From the NCBI GenBank assembly GCA_002327525.1, contig DCWG01000117.1, positions 1-30,830 on the forward strand: a DNA stretch of 30,830 nucleotides, read 5' to 3'. Numbering within the stretch: the stretch's first letter is position 1; each line of letters opens with the position of its first letter. The notes under the pieces were generated by a model. The model worked only from the letters and a program-made list of their open reading frames with translations, did not search any database and had not been told where the DNA came from. This DNA comes from Gammaproteobacteria bacterium UBA2168. GTDB taxonomy: Bacteria > Pseudomonadota > Gammaproteobacteria > Pseudomonadales > Azotimanducaceae. Made by a program: the position numbers and the translations under genes. Below are positions 24,346-30,830 of the stretch, in pieces.

Positions 24346-24365
24346 GCCGGGGCCGGAGCCCCGGC
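24346..24365. terminator. Strong GC hairpin between convergent genes
   Basis: GCCGGGGC, a CGGA loop and GCCCCGGC form a perfect eight-pair stem in the 53-base gap between the stops of the split-barrel protein and adenosylhomocysteinase genes. There is no clear T run on either side. It is likely to act in both directions, or as an RNA 3'-end stabiliser. Confidence 0.55.
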
Positions 24366-24379
24366 AGATGCGTACGGTA

Positions 24380-25741
24380 TCAGTATTTGTAGGTCTCGGG
24401 CTTGAAAGGTCCTTCCTGATTCACACCGATGTAGCTGGCCTGGGTACTGGTCAGGGTGGTGACCACGCCGCCAAAACCCTCGACCATAAGCTGAGCGACT
24501 TCTTCGTCGAGCTTCTTCGGCAGCACTTCCACCTTGATCGGCTCGCGCTGGATGGGAGGCTGATCTGCCCAACGCTGCTCGAACAGGTGCATCTGTGCGA
24601 GCACCTGATTGGCGAACGAGCCATCCATGATGCGCGACGGGTGACCCATCGCATTGCCGAGATTCACCAGACGACCCTCTGAGAGCAATATCAGGTAATC
24701 GTGCGCATCATTGCTGCGGAATATCTGGTGTACCTGGTCCTTCACGGCATCCCAGCGCCAGTTGTCTCGCATGAATTGAGTGTCGATCTCGTTGTCGAAG
24801 TGACCGATATTGCACACGATCGCACCGCGTTTGATGGTCGCCAGCATGTTGGCGTCGCAGACGTTCGCATTACCGGTGCAGGTGACCAGCAGATCAGTGT
24901 CGTTTAGCAGCGTGGTGTTGATGTCCTCGGCCTTGCCCGTGTTCACACCGTTGTTGTAAGCGGACACCACCTCGAAGCCGTCCATGCACGCTTGCATGGC
25001 GCAAATCGGGTCGACCTCCACCACGCGCACGATCATTCCCTCCTGGCGAAGACTCTGGGCGGAACCCTTGCCGACATCGCCATAGCCGATCACGAGCGCG
25101 CGCTTGCCGGACATCAGCATGTCGGTGCCGCGCTTGATGGCATCGTTGAGGCTGTGACGGCAGCCGTATTTGTTGTCGTTCTTCGACTTGGTGACGGAAT
25201 CGTTGACATTGATGGCGGGCACTTTCAACTCGCCGGTTTCAATCATTTCGTAGAGCCGGTGCACGCCTGTGGTGGTTTCTTCGCTGATGCCGTGAATGGA
25301 TTCGAGCATCGCCGGGTACTTTTCGTGGATAATCTGCGTCAGGTCACCTCCGTCATCGAGCAAGAGGTTGGCATCCCAGGGTGCGTCATCGGTGTTGATG
25401 GTCTGTTCGATACACCACCAGTACTCCTCCTCGGTTTCACCTTTCCACGCGAACACCGGCACACCGGCGGCGGCCATCGCCGCAGCGGCGTGGTCCTGCG
25501 TCGAAAAGATATTGCATGAGGACCAGCGTACCTCGGCGCCGAGATCGGTGAGTGTCTCGATGAGCACGGCGGTCTGAATAGTCATATGGATGCAGCCGAT
25601 GATCTTCGCGCCCTGAAGCGGTTGCTCGTCCCGGTACTTGCGACGGAGTGCCATCAGGGCCGGCATCTCCGCTTCCGCGAGAGTAATCTCCCTACGACCG
25701 AAATCCGCGAGGCTAATGTCAGCCACCTTGTAATCCGTCAT
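24380..25741 (-). CDS. ahcY: Adenosylhomocysteinase (S-adenosylhomocysteine hydrolase)
   Basis: This 453-residue NAD-dependent enzyme splits S-adenosylhomocysteine into adenosine and homocysteine, relieving inhibition of methyltransferases. Seen: [19 protein letters not shown] at the N-terminus, the substrate-binding [16 protein letters not shown] and [15 protein letters not shown], the NAD-binding [18 protein letters not shown], and the C-terminal PFKPETYKY with the conserved lysine and tyrosine that reach the neighbouring subunit. ATG 25741 with GGAGAAG upstream is the start; longer frames run into the regulator gene. It overlaps the upstream SahR-like gene by four bases (ATGA), so it is translated in coupling with it and regulated from the palindrome at 26800-26821. 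Confidence 0.97.
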   Translation of the reverse strand: MTDYKVADISLADFGRREITLAEAEMPALMALRRKYRDEQPLQGAKIIGCIHMTIQTAVLIETLTDLGAEVRWSSCNIFSTQDHAAAAMAAAGVPVFAWKGETEEEYWWCIEQTINTDDAPWDANLLLDDGGDLTQIIHEKYPAMLESIHGISEETTTGVHRLYEMIETGELKVPAINVNDSVTKSKNDNKYGCRHSLNDAIKRGTDMLMSGKRALVIGYGDVGKGSAQSLRQEGMIVRVVEVDPICAMQACMDGFEVVSAYNNGVNTGKAEDINTTLLNDTDLLVTCTGNANVCDANMLATIKRGAIVCNIGHFDNEIDTQFMRDNWRWDAVKDQVHQIFRSNDAHDYLILLSEGRLVNLGNAMGHPSRIMDGSFANQVLAQMHLFEQRWADQPPIQREPIKVEVLPKKLDEEVAQLMVEGFGGVVTTLTSTQASYIGVNQEGPFKPETYKY

Positions 25742-26742
25742 GTGTCTTCTCCAGAGTCGGATAGTTGAGGTTTGAGAAAGCTCAGGGTTTGAATGCGAAA
25801 GCCATTCTTCTGGGCGAGAAACTCGGGTTCGCGTGGCTCGAATCCGGCGTCGATCGCCCACCGGAGCAGTGTGCTGGTATCGAAACCGAGCCACAGGTCA
25901 CCGCACGCATCGCGGACCCATTCCTGGTCGTGTTGTACCAGCTCGGCGATCAGGAGCAGGCCACCGCTGTTGAGCAGGGCGTGTGCGTGTGTAAAAAACC
26001 TTGCGGGGGATGGCATGTGGTGTACCACCATGGCGGTCACCAGCAGGTCGTAATGTGGATGTGCCGGGAGTTGTTCGAACTCCCTATTTTCCAGCCGGAC
26101 GTTGCCGAGGCCCTCGCACCGGCGCTCGGGTGCCGCGAGCATCGCGAGAGAACTGTCGATACCGTGCACTCGATCGAAATCCCTGGCGAGACTGGCAAGT
26201 AGTTCGCCGTCACCGGGGCCTATCTCCAAAGCCTCTCCTCGCTCAGTATCGGTATGGCGCCATGCCGCCACCATGCTCTCAGCGTAGGCTGACGATGGAC
26301 TGATGAGGGTCTGTTGGCTGGCCAGGGCATTGGCATTGGATGCAAAGAACGCCTCACTCGATGTCCGTCGTTGACGGTAAGTGGCTTCGAGCCTGGTGGC
26401 GATTTCCCCCGGTATGGGCAATTCGTCGATTGTCGAGAACAGATTGGCGTGCAGAGTGCTGCGTATGGGCGATTCGTCTACGTGCACGCGGCGACGATAG
26501 AAGATGCTGTTGCCCTCTCGGTGACGGGCGACCAGTCCCGCCTGATGCAGCACTTTCAGGTGGTGGCTCAACGCCGGCTGCGCCGTGTCGAAGATGGCGC
26601 ACAACTCCAGCACGCCGAAAGAGTCGCTGTGCAAAACGCGCAGGATGTTCGCGCGCAGCCGGTCTCCGGCCGCCTTGGTGACCGCGACGAACTCCTCCAG
26701 AGGGGATTCGGGTGATTGTGTCTGTAAAACGACCTGCGGCAT
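25738..26742 (-). CDS. ArsR-type regulator fused to SAM-methyltransferase domain (SahR-like)
   Basis: This 334-residue two-domain protein has an ArsR-type winged helix at about residues 25-90 ([19 protein letters not shown], then [20 protein letters not shown]). A class I methyltransferase fold follows, with motif [11 protein letters not shown] (about 171-180), [11 protein letters not shown] and the later [14 protein letters not shown]. This combination next to ahcY is the SahR arrangement, in which the methyltransferase domain serves as an S-adenosylhomocysteine sensor for a repressor. ATG 26742 was taken as start since the upstream frame crosses the promoter. The first gene of a two-gene operon with ahcY, it diverges from the aminotransferase gene. 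The SahR role is an inference from domain order and context. Confidence 0.85.
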   Translation of the reverse strand: MPQVVLQTQSPESPLEEFVAVTKAAGDRLRANILRVLHSDSFGVLELCAIFDTAQPALSHHLKVLHQAGLVARHREGNSIFYRRRVHVDESPIRSTLHANLFSTIDELPIPGEIATRLEATYRQRRTSSEAFFASNANALASQQTLISPSSAYAESMVAAWRHTDTERGEALEIGPGDGELLASLARDFDRVHGIDSSLAMLAAPERRCEGLGNVRLENREFEQLPAHPHYDLLVTAMVVHHMPSPARFFTHAHALLNSGGLLLIAELVQHDQEWVRDACGDLWLGFDTSTLLRWAIDAGFEPREPEFLAQKNGFRIQTLSFLKPQLSDSGEDT

Positions 26743-26779
26743 GAGTGGTGCGGCCGTGCCCTTTGCGGAAACGGCGCGC

Positions 26780-26807
26780 ACTATAGCATTGCCTTGGTGA
26801 ATATCAA
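26780..26807 (-). promoter_or_regulatory. Promoter of the sahR-like/ahcY operon
   Basis: On the minus strand TTGATA (26802-26807) is followed by 16 bases and TATAGT (26780-26785), a good sigma70-type pair. The -35 box is inside one half of the perfect palindrome, so a bound regulator would block this promoter. The start codon is about 37 bases downstream of the -10 box. Confidence 0.6.
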
Positions 26808-26821
26808 AATATTTTGATATT
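26800..26821. promoter_or_regulatory. Perfect 22-bp palindromic operator (putative SahR site)
   Basis: The half-site AATATCAAAAT is followed directly by its exact inverse complement, giving a 22-base perfect palindrome in the divergent region between the SahR-like regulator and the aminotransferase genes. Its AT-richness stands out from GC-rich surroundings. ArsR-type dimers bind such sites. By its place it can control both directions: ahcY on one side, and aminotransferase and omega-amidase on the other. Confidence 0.75.
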
Positions 26822-26885
26822 GGGTTTTTGCCTTCAGCCTGCCACAATGACTGGCTTTCTCGTGCGGAGAGCGACGAGCACTCAG

Positions 26886-28046
26886 ATGTCTGGACAGAGC
26901 CTGCAATCGAAACTGCCCGGGGTGGGTACCACCATCTTCACTGTCATGTCTCAGATGGCGGCAGATGAGGGGGCGCTCAATCTGTCCCAGGGGTTTCCGG
27001 ACTTCGATGGTCCACCGGAACTGCTCGAGCGTGTGCAGTACTACCTCACCCATGGCTACAACCAATATCCGCCGATGATGGGGGTGGCGGCGTTGCGCGA
27101 AGCAATTTCCCACAAGGTGAGTGATCTGTACGGCCTTGTGGCCGATCCAGATCGCGAGATCACGGTGACCTCGGGTGCGACCGAGGCGCTGTTCTGCGCG
27201 ATTGCGGCGGTGGTGCATCCGGGTGACGAGGTGATCGTCTTCGATCCGGCCTATGACAGCTACGAGCCGGCGGTCACCTTGCAGGGTGGAGTGACGCGCC
27301 ACATTCCCATGCGCGCACCCGCCTTCGATATCGACTGGGACCTGGTGGCGGACACTGTGACTGAGCATACGCGCCTGATCATCACCAACACGCCGCACAA
27401 TCCGAGTGGCAGTATCTGGAGCCTGGCCGATGTCGACGCGTTGCGACGCATCGTCTCAGGGCACAGCGTGTTTGTGCTGGCGGATGAGGTATACGAGCAC
27501 ATCGTGTTCGACGGTCTCCAGCATGAGAGCTTGTGTCGCTACCCTGATCTCATGGAGCGTAGTTTTGTCGTCTCCTCATTCGGCAAGACCTACCACACCA
27601 CGGGTTGGAAGGTCGGGTACTGCGTGGCACCGCCGGACCTCACCGCTGAATTTCGCCGTGTACATCAGTTTGTGACCTTCACCACCAACACGCCGGTGCA
27701 GTATGGGCTGGCCGACTTCCTCGAACATCATCCCGAGCACCATCTCGAGCTGGGTGCCTTCTACCAGCGCAAGCGTGATCTGTTCTGCCAGTTACTGGAA
27801 GGTTCGCGCTTCAGCCTCACACCCAGTTCCGGCACCTATTTCCAGTTGCTCGGGTATGAAAACTACTCTGATGAAGGCGACGTGATCCTCGCCGAGCGAT
27901 TGACCCGGGAAGCCAAGGTCGCCTCAATTCCGGTGTCGGTGTTCTACGAGGATCCCGCCGCTCACGAGCATCGAGTTCTACGCTTGTGTTTCTGCAAGGA
28001 CGACGCCACCCTGCGCGCGGGAGCGGAGATTCTGTGTCATCTTTGA
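26886..28046 (+). CDS. Methionine-type PLP aminotransferase (YbdL-like)
   Basis: This 386-residue fold-type I aminotransferase has ALNLSQGFPDFDGPPELLER, NQYPPMMGVAALREAI, TSGATEAL, NTPHNPSG, VLADEVYEHI (cofactor aspartate about 200) and SFGKTYHTTGWKVGY, with Lys234 as the PLP lysine. The family prefers methionine, glutamine and aromatic keto acids, and pairs with an omega-amidase that removes 2-oxoglutaramate and pulls the reaction forward. ATG 26886 matches the usual family start (SLQSKLPGVGTTIF); an upstream ATG at 26847 would overlap a possible -10 box (CACAAT). It overlaps the next gene by 13 bases. Probable role: regenerating methionine from 4-methylthio-2-oxobutyrate. Confidence 0.92.
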   Translation: MSGQSLQSKLPGVGTTIFTVMSQMAADEGALNLSQGFPDFDGPPELLERVQYYLTHGYNQYPPMMGVAALREAISHKVSDLYGLVADPDREITVTSGATEALFCAIAAVVHPGDEVIVFDPAYDSYEPAVTLQGGVTRHIPMRAPAFDIDWDLVADTVTEHTRLIITNTPHNPSGSIWSLADVDALRRIVSGHSVFVLADEVYEHIVFDGLQHESLCRYPDLMERSFVVSSFGKTYHTTGWKVGYCVAPPDLTAEFRRVHQFVTFTTNTPVQYGLADFLEHHPEHHLELGAFYQRKRDLFCQLLEGSRFSLTPSSGTYFQLLGYENYSDEGDVILAERLTREAKVASIPVSVFYEDPAAHEHRVLRLCFCKDDATLRAGAEILCHL

Positions 28047-28834
28047 CGGGGCTCGCGCAATGTGAGGATCTCCGCGTGACGTTGATCCAGACGGCCACGC
28101 ACTGGCACGATCCGGTACGCAACCGGGACATGTTCGACAACTGGTTTCGACACGTACCGCAGAAAAGCCAGTTGGTGGTGCTGCCGGAGATGTTCTCGAC
28201 GGGATTTACCATGGCGTCATCTCAGGTTGCTGAACCCATGGATGGCCCCACTGTGGAGTGGATGTGTGCCCGGGCTGCCGAACTGAACAAGGTAGTGTGC
28301 GGGAGCGTGGTCATCGAGGAAGACGGCGCGTTCTACAACCGCTTTCTCTGGGTGACACCGGCGGGTGTGGAGGGCATCTACGACAAGCGCCACCGTTTTC
28401 GCATGGCCGGAGAGCACCAATACTACTCCGCAGGTGCACAGCGTCTCGTGGTCGAGCTGAAAGGCTGGAGACTGTGTCCGTTGGTATGTTATGACCTGCG
28501 TTTCCCCGTGTGGCTGCGCAATCGAGGTGACTATGACGTGCTACTTTGTGTCGCGAACTGGCCGAGTGTGCGGGAAGTGGCATGGCGAGCGTTGATCCAG
28601 GCGCGGGCGGTGGAGAATCTGGCTTACATGGTCGCGGTCAATGCCGTGGGCACTGACGGCAACGACGTACGCTACAGTGGAGGCAGTGCGGTGTTCGGCC
28701 CCGGTGGCGAGGTGCTCGTCGACTGCGGGCGGGTAGAGCACCTCACCAGTTGCACTCTGAAAGCCGGGGACCTGGCTGCGTTCAGGGACGGGTTTCCGGC
28801 GTGGCAGGATGCGGACGAATTCCAACTGAAGTGA
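28034..28834 (+). CDS. Omega-amidase, nitrilase superfamily (YafV-like)
   Basis: This is a 266-residue nitrilase-fold amidase. The Glu-Lys-Cys triad is visible: Glu52 in VVLPEMFSTGF, Lys118 in GIYDKRHRFRM and Cys152 in PLVCYDLRFPVW. The motif YSAGAQR and the RALIQARAVENL helix are also typical of omega-amidases, which hydrolyse 2-oxoglutaramate or 2-oxosuccinamate. GTG 28034 was preferred because GGAG lies six bases upstream; GTG 28076 is a possible shorter start. It overlaps the aminotransferase gene by 13 bases, so the two are coupled and form a glutamine-driven transamination pair. Confidence 0.92.
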   Translation: MSSLTGLAQCEDLRVTLIQTATHWHDPVRNRDMFDNWFRHVPQKSQLVVLPEMFSTGFTMASSQVAEPMDGPTVEWMCARAAELNKVVCGSVVIEEDGAFYNRFLWVTPAGVEGIYDKRHRFRMAGEHQYYSAGAQRLVVELKGWRLCPLVCYDLRFPVWLRNRGDYDVLLCVANWPSVREVAWRALIQARAVENLAYMVAVNAVGTDGNDVRYSGGSAVFGPGGEVLVDCGRVEHLTSCTLKAGDLAAFRDGFPAWQDADEFQLK

Positions 28835-28850
28835 TTGAGGATGTCTGGTG

Positions 28851-29278
28851 ATGAAAGTGCGAGCACTATTAGCGGCGGGTTGTGTCGTGCTGACCGGAAG
28901 TGGCGACTCAGGGGGCAGGTAAGCGCGAAACAGCCGGGAGAGGAGACGTACAACGCGTACTGCTTTTCATGCCACGGCGCCGGTGTGGCCGGAGCGCCCA
29001 GAATCGGTGATGTTGAGGCCTGGGCGCCTCGCGTCGCCAAAGGCCGGGTGGTGCTCATCGCGACCAGTCTGCGAGGTATTCCGCCGGGCATGCCGCCCAG
29101 GGGCATGTGCATGGATTGCACGGATGCGCAGTTGGCGGATGCAGTGGACTACATGCTCGATCACAGCAGGTGGACGGGGTTATTTTGTGGCGAATATCGC
29201 CACGTGCAAAGGGATGTCCGCCGTGCGGGCCGCTTGTTCAGTGGGCGCAGTCCTGGCCCGCTTTTTGCCTATTGTTGA
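28851..29278 (+). pseudogene. Class I cytochrome c (c5-like), frameshifted near the N-terminus
   Basis: From ATG 28851 (GAGG ten bases upstream) the frame encodes a signal-like MKVRALLAAGCVVLTGSG and stops early at 28920. The neighbouring frame continues with AKQPGEETYNAYCFSCHGAG, the CxxCH haem-binding site, then GAPRIGDVEAWAPRVAKG, PPRGMCMDCTDAQLADAVDY and MLDH, the layout of small c5-type monohaem cytochromes with a methionine ligand. One extra G in the G5 run at 28911-28915 would join signal peptide and cytochrome. The C-terminus runs about 35 residues past the normal end to 29278. It is either a pseudogene or an intact gene with a base-calling error. It would be a periplasmic or lipid-anchored electron carrier. 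Confidence 0.72.
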
Positions 29279-29312
29279 GAGGGAATCGGGAAATTCGAAG
29301 CTGGAGCAGGTC

Positions 29313-29732
29313 ATGAGTCGTTACCTTCCGGGAGATGTGGTCTCACGCCGCAAGGGTGTTGTCATGCACAAGGGTGTGGTGCTACGCGATGGCAGTATTC
29401 TCCACAATACGCCGTTTCGTGGAGAGCATGTTTGTTCTGAAGAGGAGTTTCGAGCAGGAAAACGCCTGCGCGCCACGCGACTGGAAGGATACGAGCGTCG
29501 CCGAGTACTGCACCACGCCGAGAACGGCGACCGCCGGCGCTACAATCTACTCACCAACAACTGTGAGCACACCGTGACAAGAGCGGCCACCGGCAGCGCA
29601 CACAGTCCGCAACTGACTTCGTGGGTGGCGGGCGTTGGATTGGGCGCGGTTGCTTTTGCCCTCACGCGTCATCCTGCCATCACCGTGGCGGGCTACGCGC
29701 TGGGTTATCGGCTCGTGAAAAAGCTGCGGTGA
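29313..29732 (+). CDS. LRAT-like (NlpC/P60-superfamily) protein with C-terminal membrane segment
   Basis: This 139-residue protein has the LRAT-type permuted papain fold: an early histidine in VVMHKGVVLRDGSILHNTPF and the NCEH signature in YNLLTNNCEHTVTRA, whose cysteine is the nucleophile. Such proteins are acyltransferases or lipases acting on lipids. A hydrophobic C-terminal segment (LTSWVAGVGLGAVAFALTR and AITVAGYALGY) probably anchors it in a membrane. ATG 29313 has GGAG six bases upstream. Its 3' end overlaps the convergent pseudouridine synthase gene by 28 bases. The bacterial substrate is unknown. Confidence 0.78.
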   Translation: MSRYLPGDVVSRRKGVVMHKGVVLRDGSILHNTPFRGEHVCSEEEFRAGKRLRATRLEGYERRRVLHHAENGDRRRYNLLTNNCEHTVTRAATGSAHSPQLTSWVAGVGLGAVAFALTRHPAITVAGYALGYRLVKKLR

Positions 29733-30370
29733 ACGGGGGCAGTAAAGACCCCGAAGTCGGGCAACACCAACTTGTGTGCGTGCAGCATCATACGGGGTGA
29801 GTGCTGTTGCGCCGATCCGGGTCTTGCGTAGAGGGTATCTCCGAGTACCGGATATCCGACCCAGGACAGGTGGACGCGCAGCTGATGCGTGCGTCCGGTG
29901 ATAGGTTTCAGCAGCAATGTCGTAGTGCCCTCGCTGCATCTGATGGTGCGCAGCCTGGTACAGCTGGGGTGCCCCTCCGACGAGGAGATGTCCCAACCAC
30001 CCTCGTGACTCCGGATGTCCGAGCGCAGCCCCGCCACACGGTAGCGGCTCTTGCGACCACGTCTGAGCGGTAAATCGATTGTCAGAGTTCCGTTGCTGCG
30101 CAATTCACCGGCGACGCGGGCGACGTAGTACTTGGATGGAAGGCGCCTGGCGAAAGCCTGCGTGAGGTGTTTCTGGGTGGCCGCATCGAGAGCCACGGCG
30201 AGCACGCCGCTGGTGCCCTTGTCGAGGCGGTGCACCAGGTAGGGTTTGTCGCACATCGAATGCAGATGGTCCCACAGGCAGGCCTCACCGCTGCGATCAG
30301 CCAGCAAGGACACGTCTGTAGGTTTGTTGACTACGAGCAGATGCTCATCGGCATGTAGAATTTCAAGCAC
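29705..30370 (-). CDS. RluA-family pseudouridine synthase
   Basis: This 221-residue enzyme converts uridine to pseudouridine in structured RNA. The N-terminal NKPTDVSLLADRSG, the catalytic YLVHRLDKGTSGVLAVAL (Asp50), the PLRRGRKSRYRV segment and the C-terminal ITGRTHQLRVHLSWVGYPVL are all RluA-type. No S4 domain is present, so it resembles the short RluA or TruC-like group. The target RNA cannot be stated. GTG 30370 overlaps the stop of the upstream peptidase gene by eight bases. The 3' end overlaps the convergent LRAT-like gene. Confidence 0.92.
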   Translation of the reverse strand: MLEILHADEHLLVVNKPTDVSLLADRSGEACLWDHLHSMCDKPYLVHRLDKGTSGVLAVALDAATQKHLTQAFARRLPSKYYVARVAGELRSNGTLTIDLPLRRGRKSRYRVAGLRSDIRSHEGGWDISSSEGHPSCTRLRTIRCSEGTTTLLLKPITGRTHQLRVHLSWVGYPVLGDTLYARPGSAQQHSPRMMLHAHKLVLPDFGVFTAPVHRSFFTSR

Positions 30371-30830
30371 GCGCCAATTCCCGGGTGACGGTGAGCAATG
30401 CGCTTACGTAGCGCACGGTGGCCTCCATGTCGACCGAGTCGGGTAGCCGATCGTCCGGGTGATGGAACAGCGGATTGCTGCCGAGAATGGAAATGAAGCG
30501 TCCATTGCCGTCGTGAATATTGCGCGCCTCACCGTATGGGCGATCGCCGACCTCGGTGTGCGTATCGGGTGACACGTCGTGTCGGTGCATGGCCTCGCGC
30601 ATCAGGTCGAGCAACGTCTGGCTCGACGCCTGAATGCGCACCTTCGACTCATGCGCGGCGAAGTTGGCGCCGAGATGAAACCATGCGTGTGCACCGGCTA
30701 TCAGATGATGTTGTTCCGCGAGCCATGCATCGAGACCCACATGTCCGAGTTCGTGGCCGGTGTTGGCGGTGAATATGATGTCGCGCAGTGGCGGGTCTAG
30801 TGCGTACTCGCGTGCGCAGGTGAGCCAGGT
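30363..30830 (-). CDS. M28-like metallopeptidase, C-terminal part (5' end outside window)
   Basis: 155 residues are visible and the frame is open to the window edge. FTANTGHELGHVGLDAWLAE resembles the zinc-site and catalytic glutamate region of M28-type aminopeptidases, and GSNPLFHHPDDRLPDSVDM supplies the late histidine/aspartate metal-site motif. AWFHLGANFAAHES forms the strand between. The gene precedes and overlaps the pseudouridine synthase gene. The exact substrate and the N-terminal region cannot be judged. It could also be an M28-fold protein without peptidase activity. Confidence 0.7.
   Translation of the reverse strand, partial: TWLTCAREYALDPPLRDIIFTANTGHELGHVGLDAWLAEQHHLIAGAHAWFHLGANFAAHESKVRIQASSQTLLDLMREAMHRHDVSPDTHTEVGDRPYGEARNIHDGNGRFISILGSNPLFHHPDDRLPDSVDMEATVRYVSALLTVTRELARA

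Overview
The window is a GC-rich, gene-dense stretch of bacterial chromosome, most likely from a gammaproteobacterium, perhaps an environmental or marine one. That placement rests on the RND pump, the YbdL/YafV pair, the ArsR-methyltransferase/adenosylhomocysteinase unit, RluA-type and TesB-type enzymes and base composition. It is an inference. I see no rRNA, tRNA, CRISPR array, insertion sequence or phage gene.

Layout. (1) 1-5948, plus strand: the 3' part of a gamma-glutamyltranspeptidase gene, an EamA-type transporter, and a two-gene RND efflux pump, joined by overlapping or nearly touching ends. (2) 5992-6560: two inward-truncated remnants lying back to back, a nucleotidyltransferase fragment and an XRE-type helix-turn-helix fragment, which look like a scrambled toxin-antitoxin-like pair. 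(3) 6661-15157, minus strand: a long collinear cluster with two complete B12-dependent acyl-CoA mutase sets. Read in transcription order it holds a crotonase-fold enzyme, mutase large subunit A, B12-binding subunit A, a MeaB-type GTPase, a frameshifted membrane protein, a cysteine-rich ATC-hydrolase-like protein, a very divergent mutase large subunit B, its own B12-binding subunit, a small membrane protein and a second, frameshifted crotonase-fold enzyme. (4) 15423-18160, plus strand: a third crotonase-fold protein, then an alpha/beta hydrolase, a QsdR-like TetR regulator and a PrxQ/Bcp peroxiredoxin, with two tandem inverted-repeat operators over a promoter upstream of the hydrolase. (5) 18181-21261, minus strand: a double-length class III CoA-transferase and a small haem-type membrane protein. 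(6) 21262-22410: a gene-poor, decayed stretch with one possible 29-residue membrane microprotein. (7) 22411-24326: DUF3237 protein, acyl-CoA thioesterase II and a flavin split-barrel protein. (8) 24380-28834: a methionine/SAM-cycle locus in which a SahR-like ArsR-methyltransferase regulator is coupled to adenosylhomocysteinase and diverges from a methionine-type aminotransferase and an omega-amidase, around a perfect 22-bp palindrome. (9) 28851-30830: a frameshifted cytochrome c, an LRAT-like protein, an RluA-family pseudouridine synthase and the 3' part of an M28-like peptidase.

How the parts may work together: regions 3-5 and TesB (CoA-transferase, three crotonase-fold proteins, two carbon-skeleton mutases, thioesterase) look like a catabolic route for a branched or unusual carboxylic acid that is activated as a CoA thioester and rearranged by adenosylcobalamin chemistry. 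The substrate is unknown. The divergent mutase B, which has lost residues that methylmalonyl-CoA mutase uses for catalysis while keeping the fold and a cognate B12 subunit, is the most novel item. Region 8 is a textbook recycling module for S-adenosylhomocysteine and methionine-derived keto acid.

Quality caution: at least four genes (nucleotidyltransferase remnant, crotonase 6661-7478, membrane protein 10412-11394, cytochrome c 28851-29278) carry small frameshifts, several in homopolymers. Some may be sequencing or assembly errors rather than true pseudogenes.
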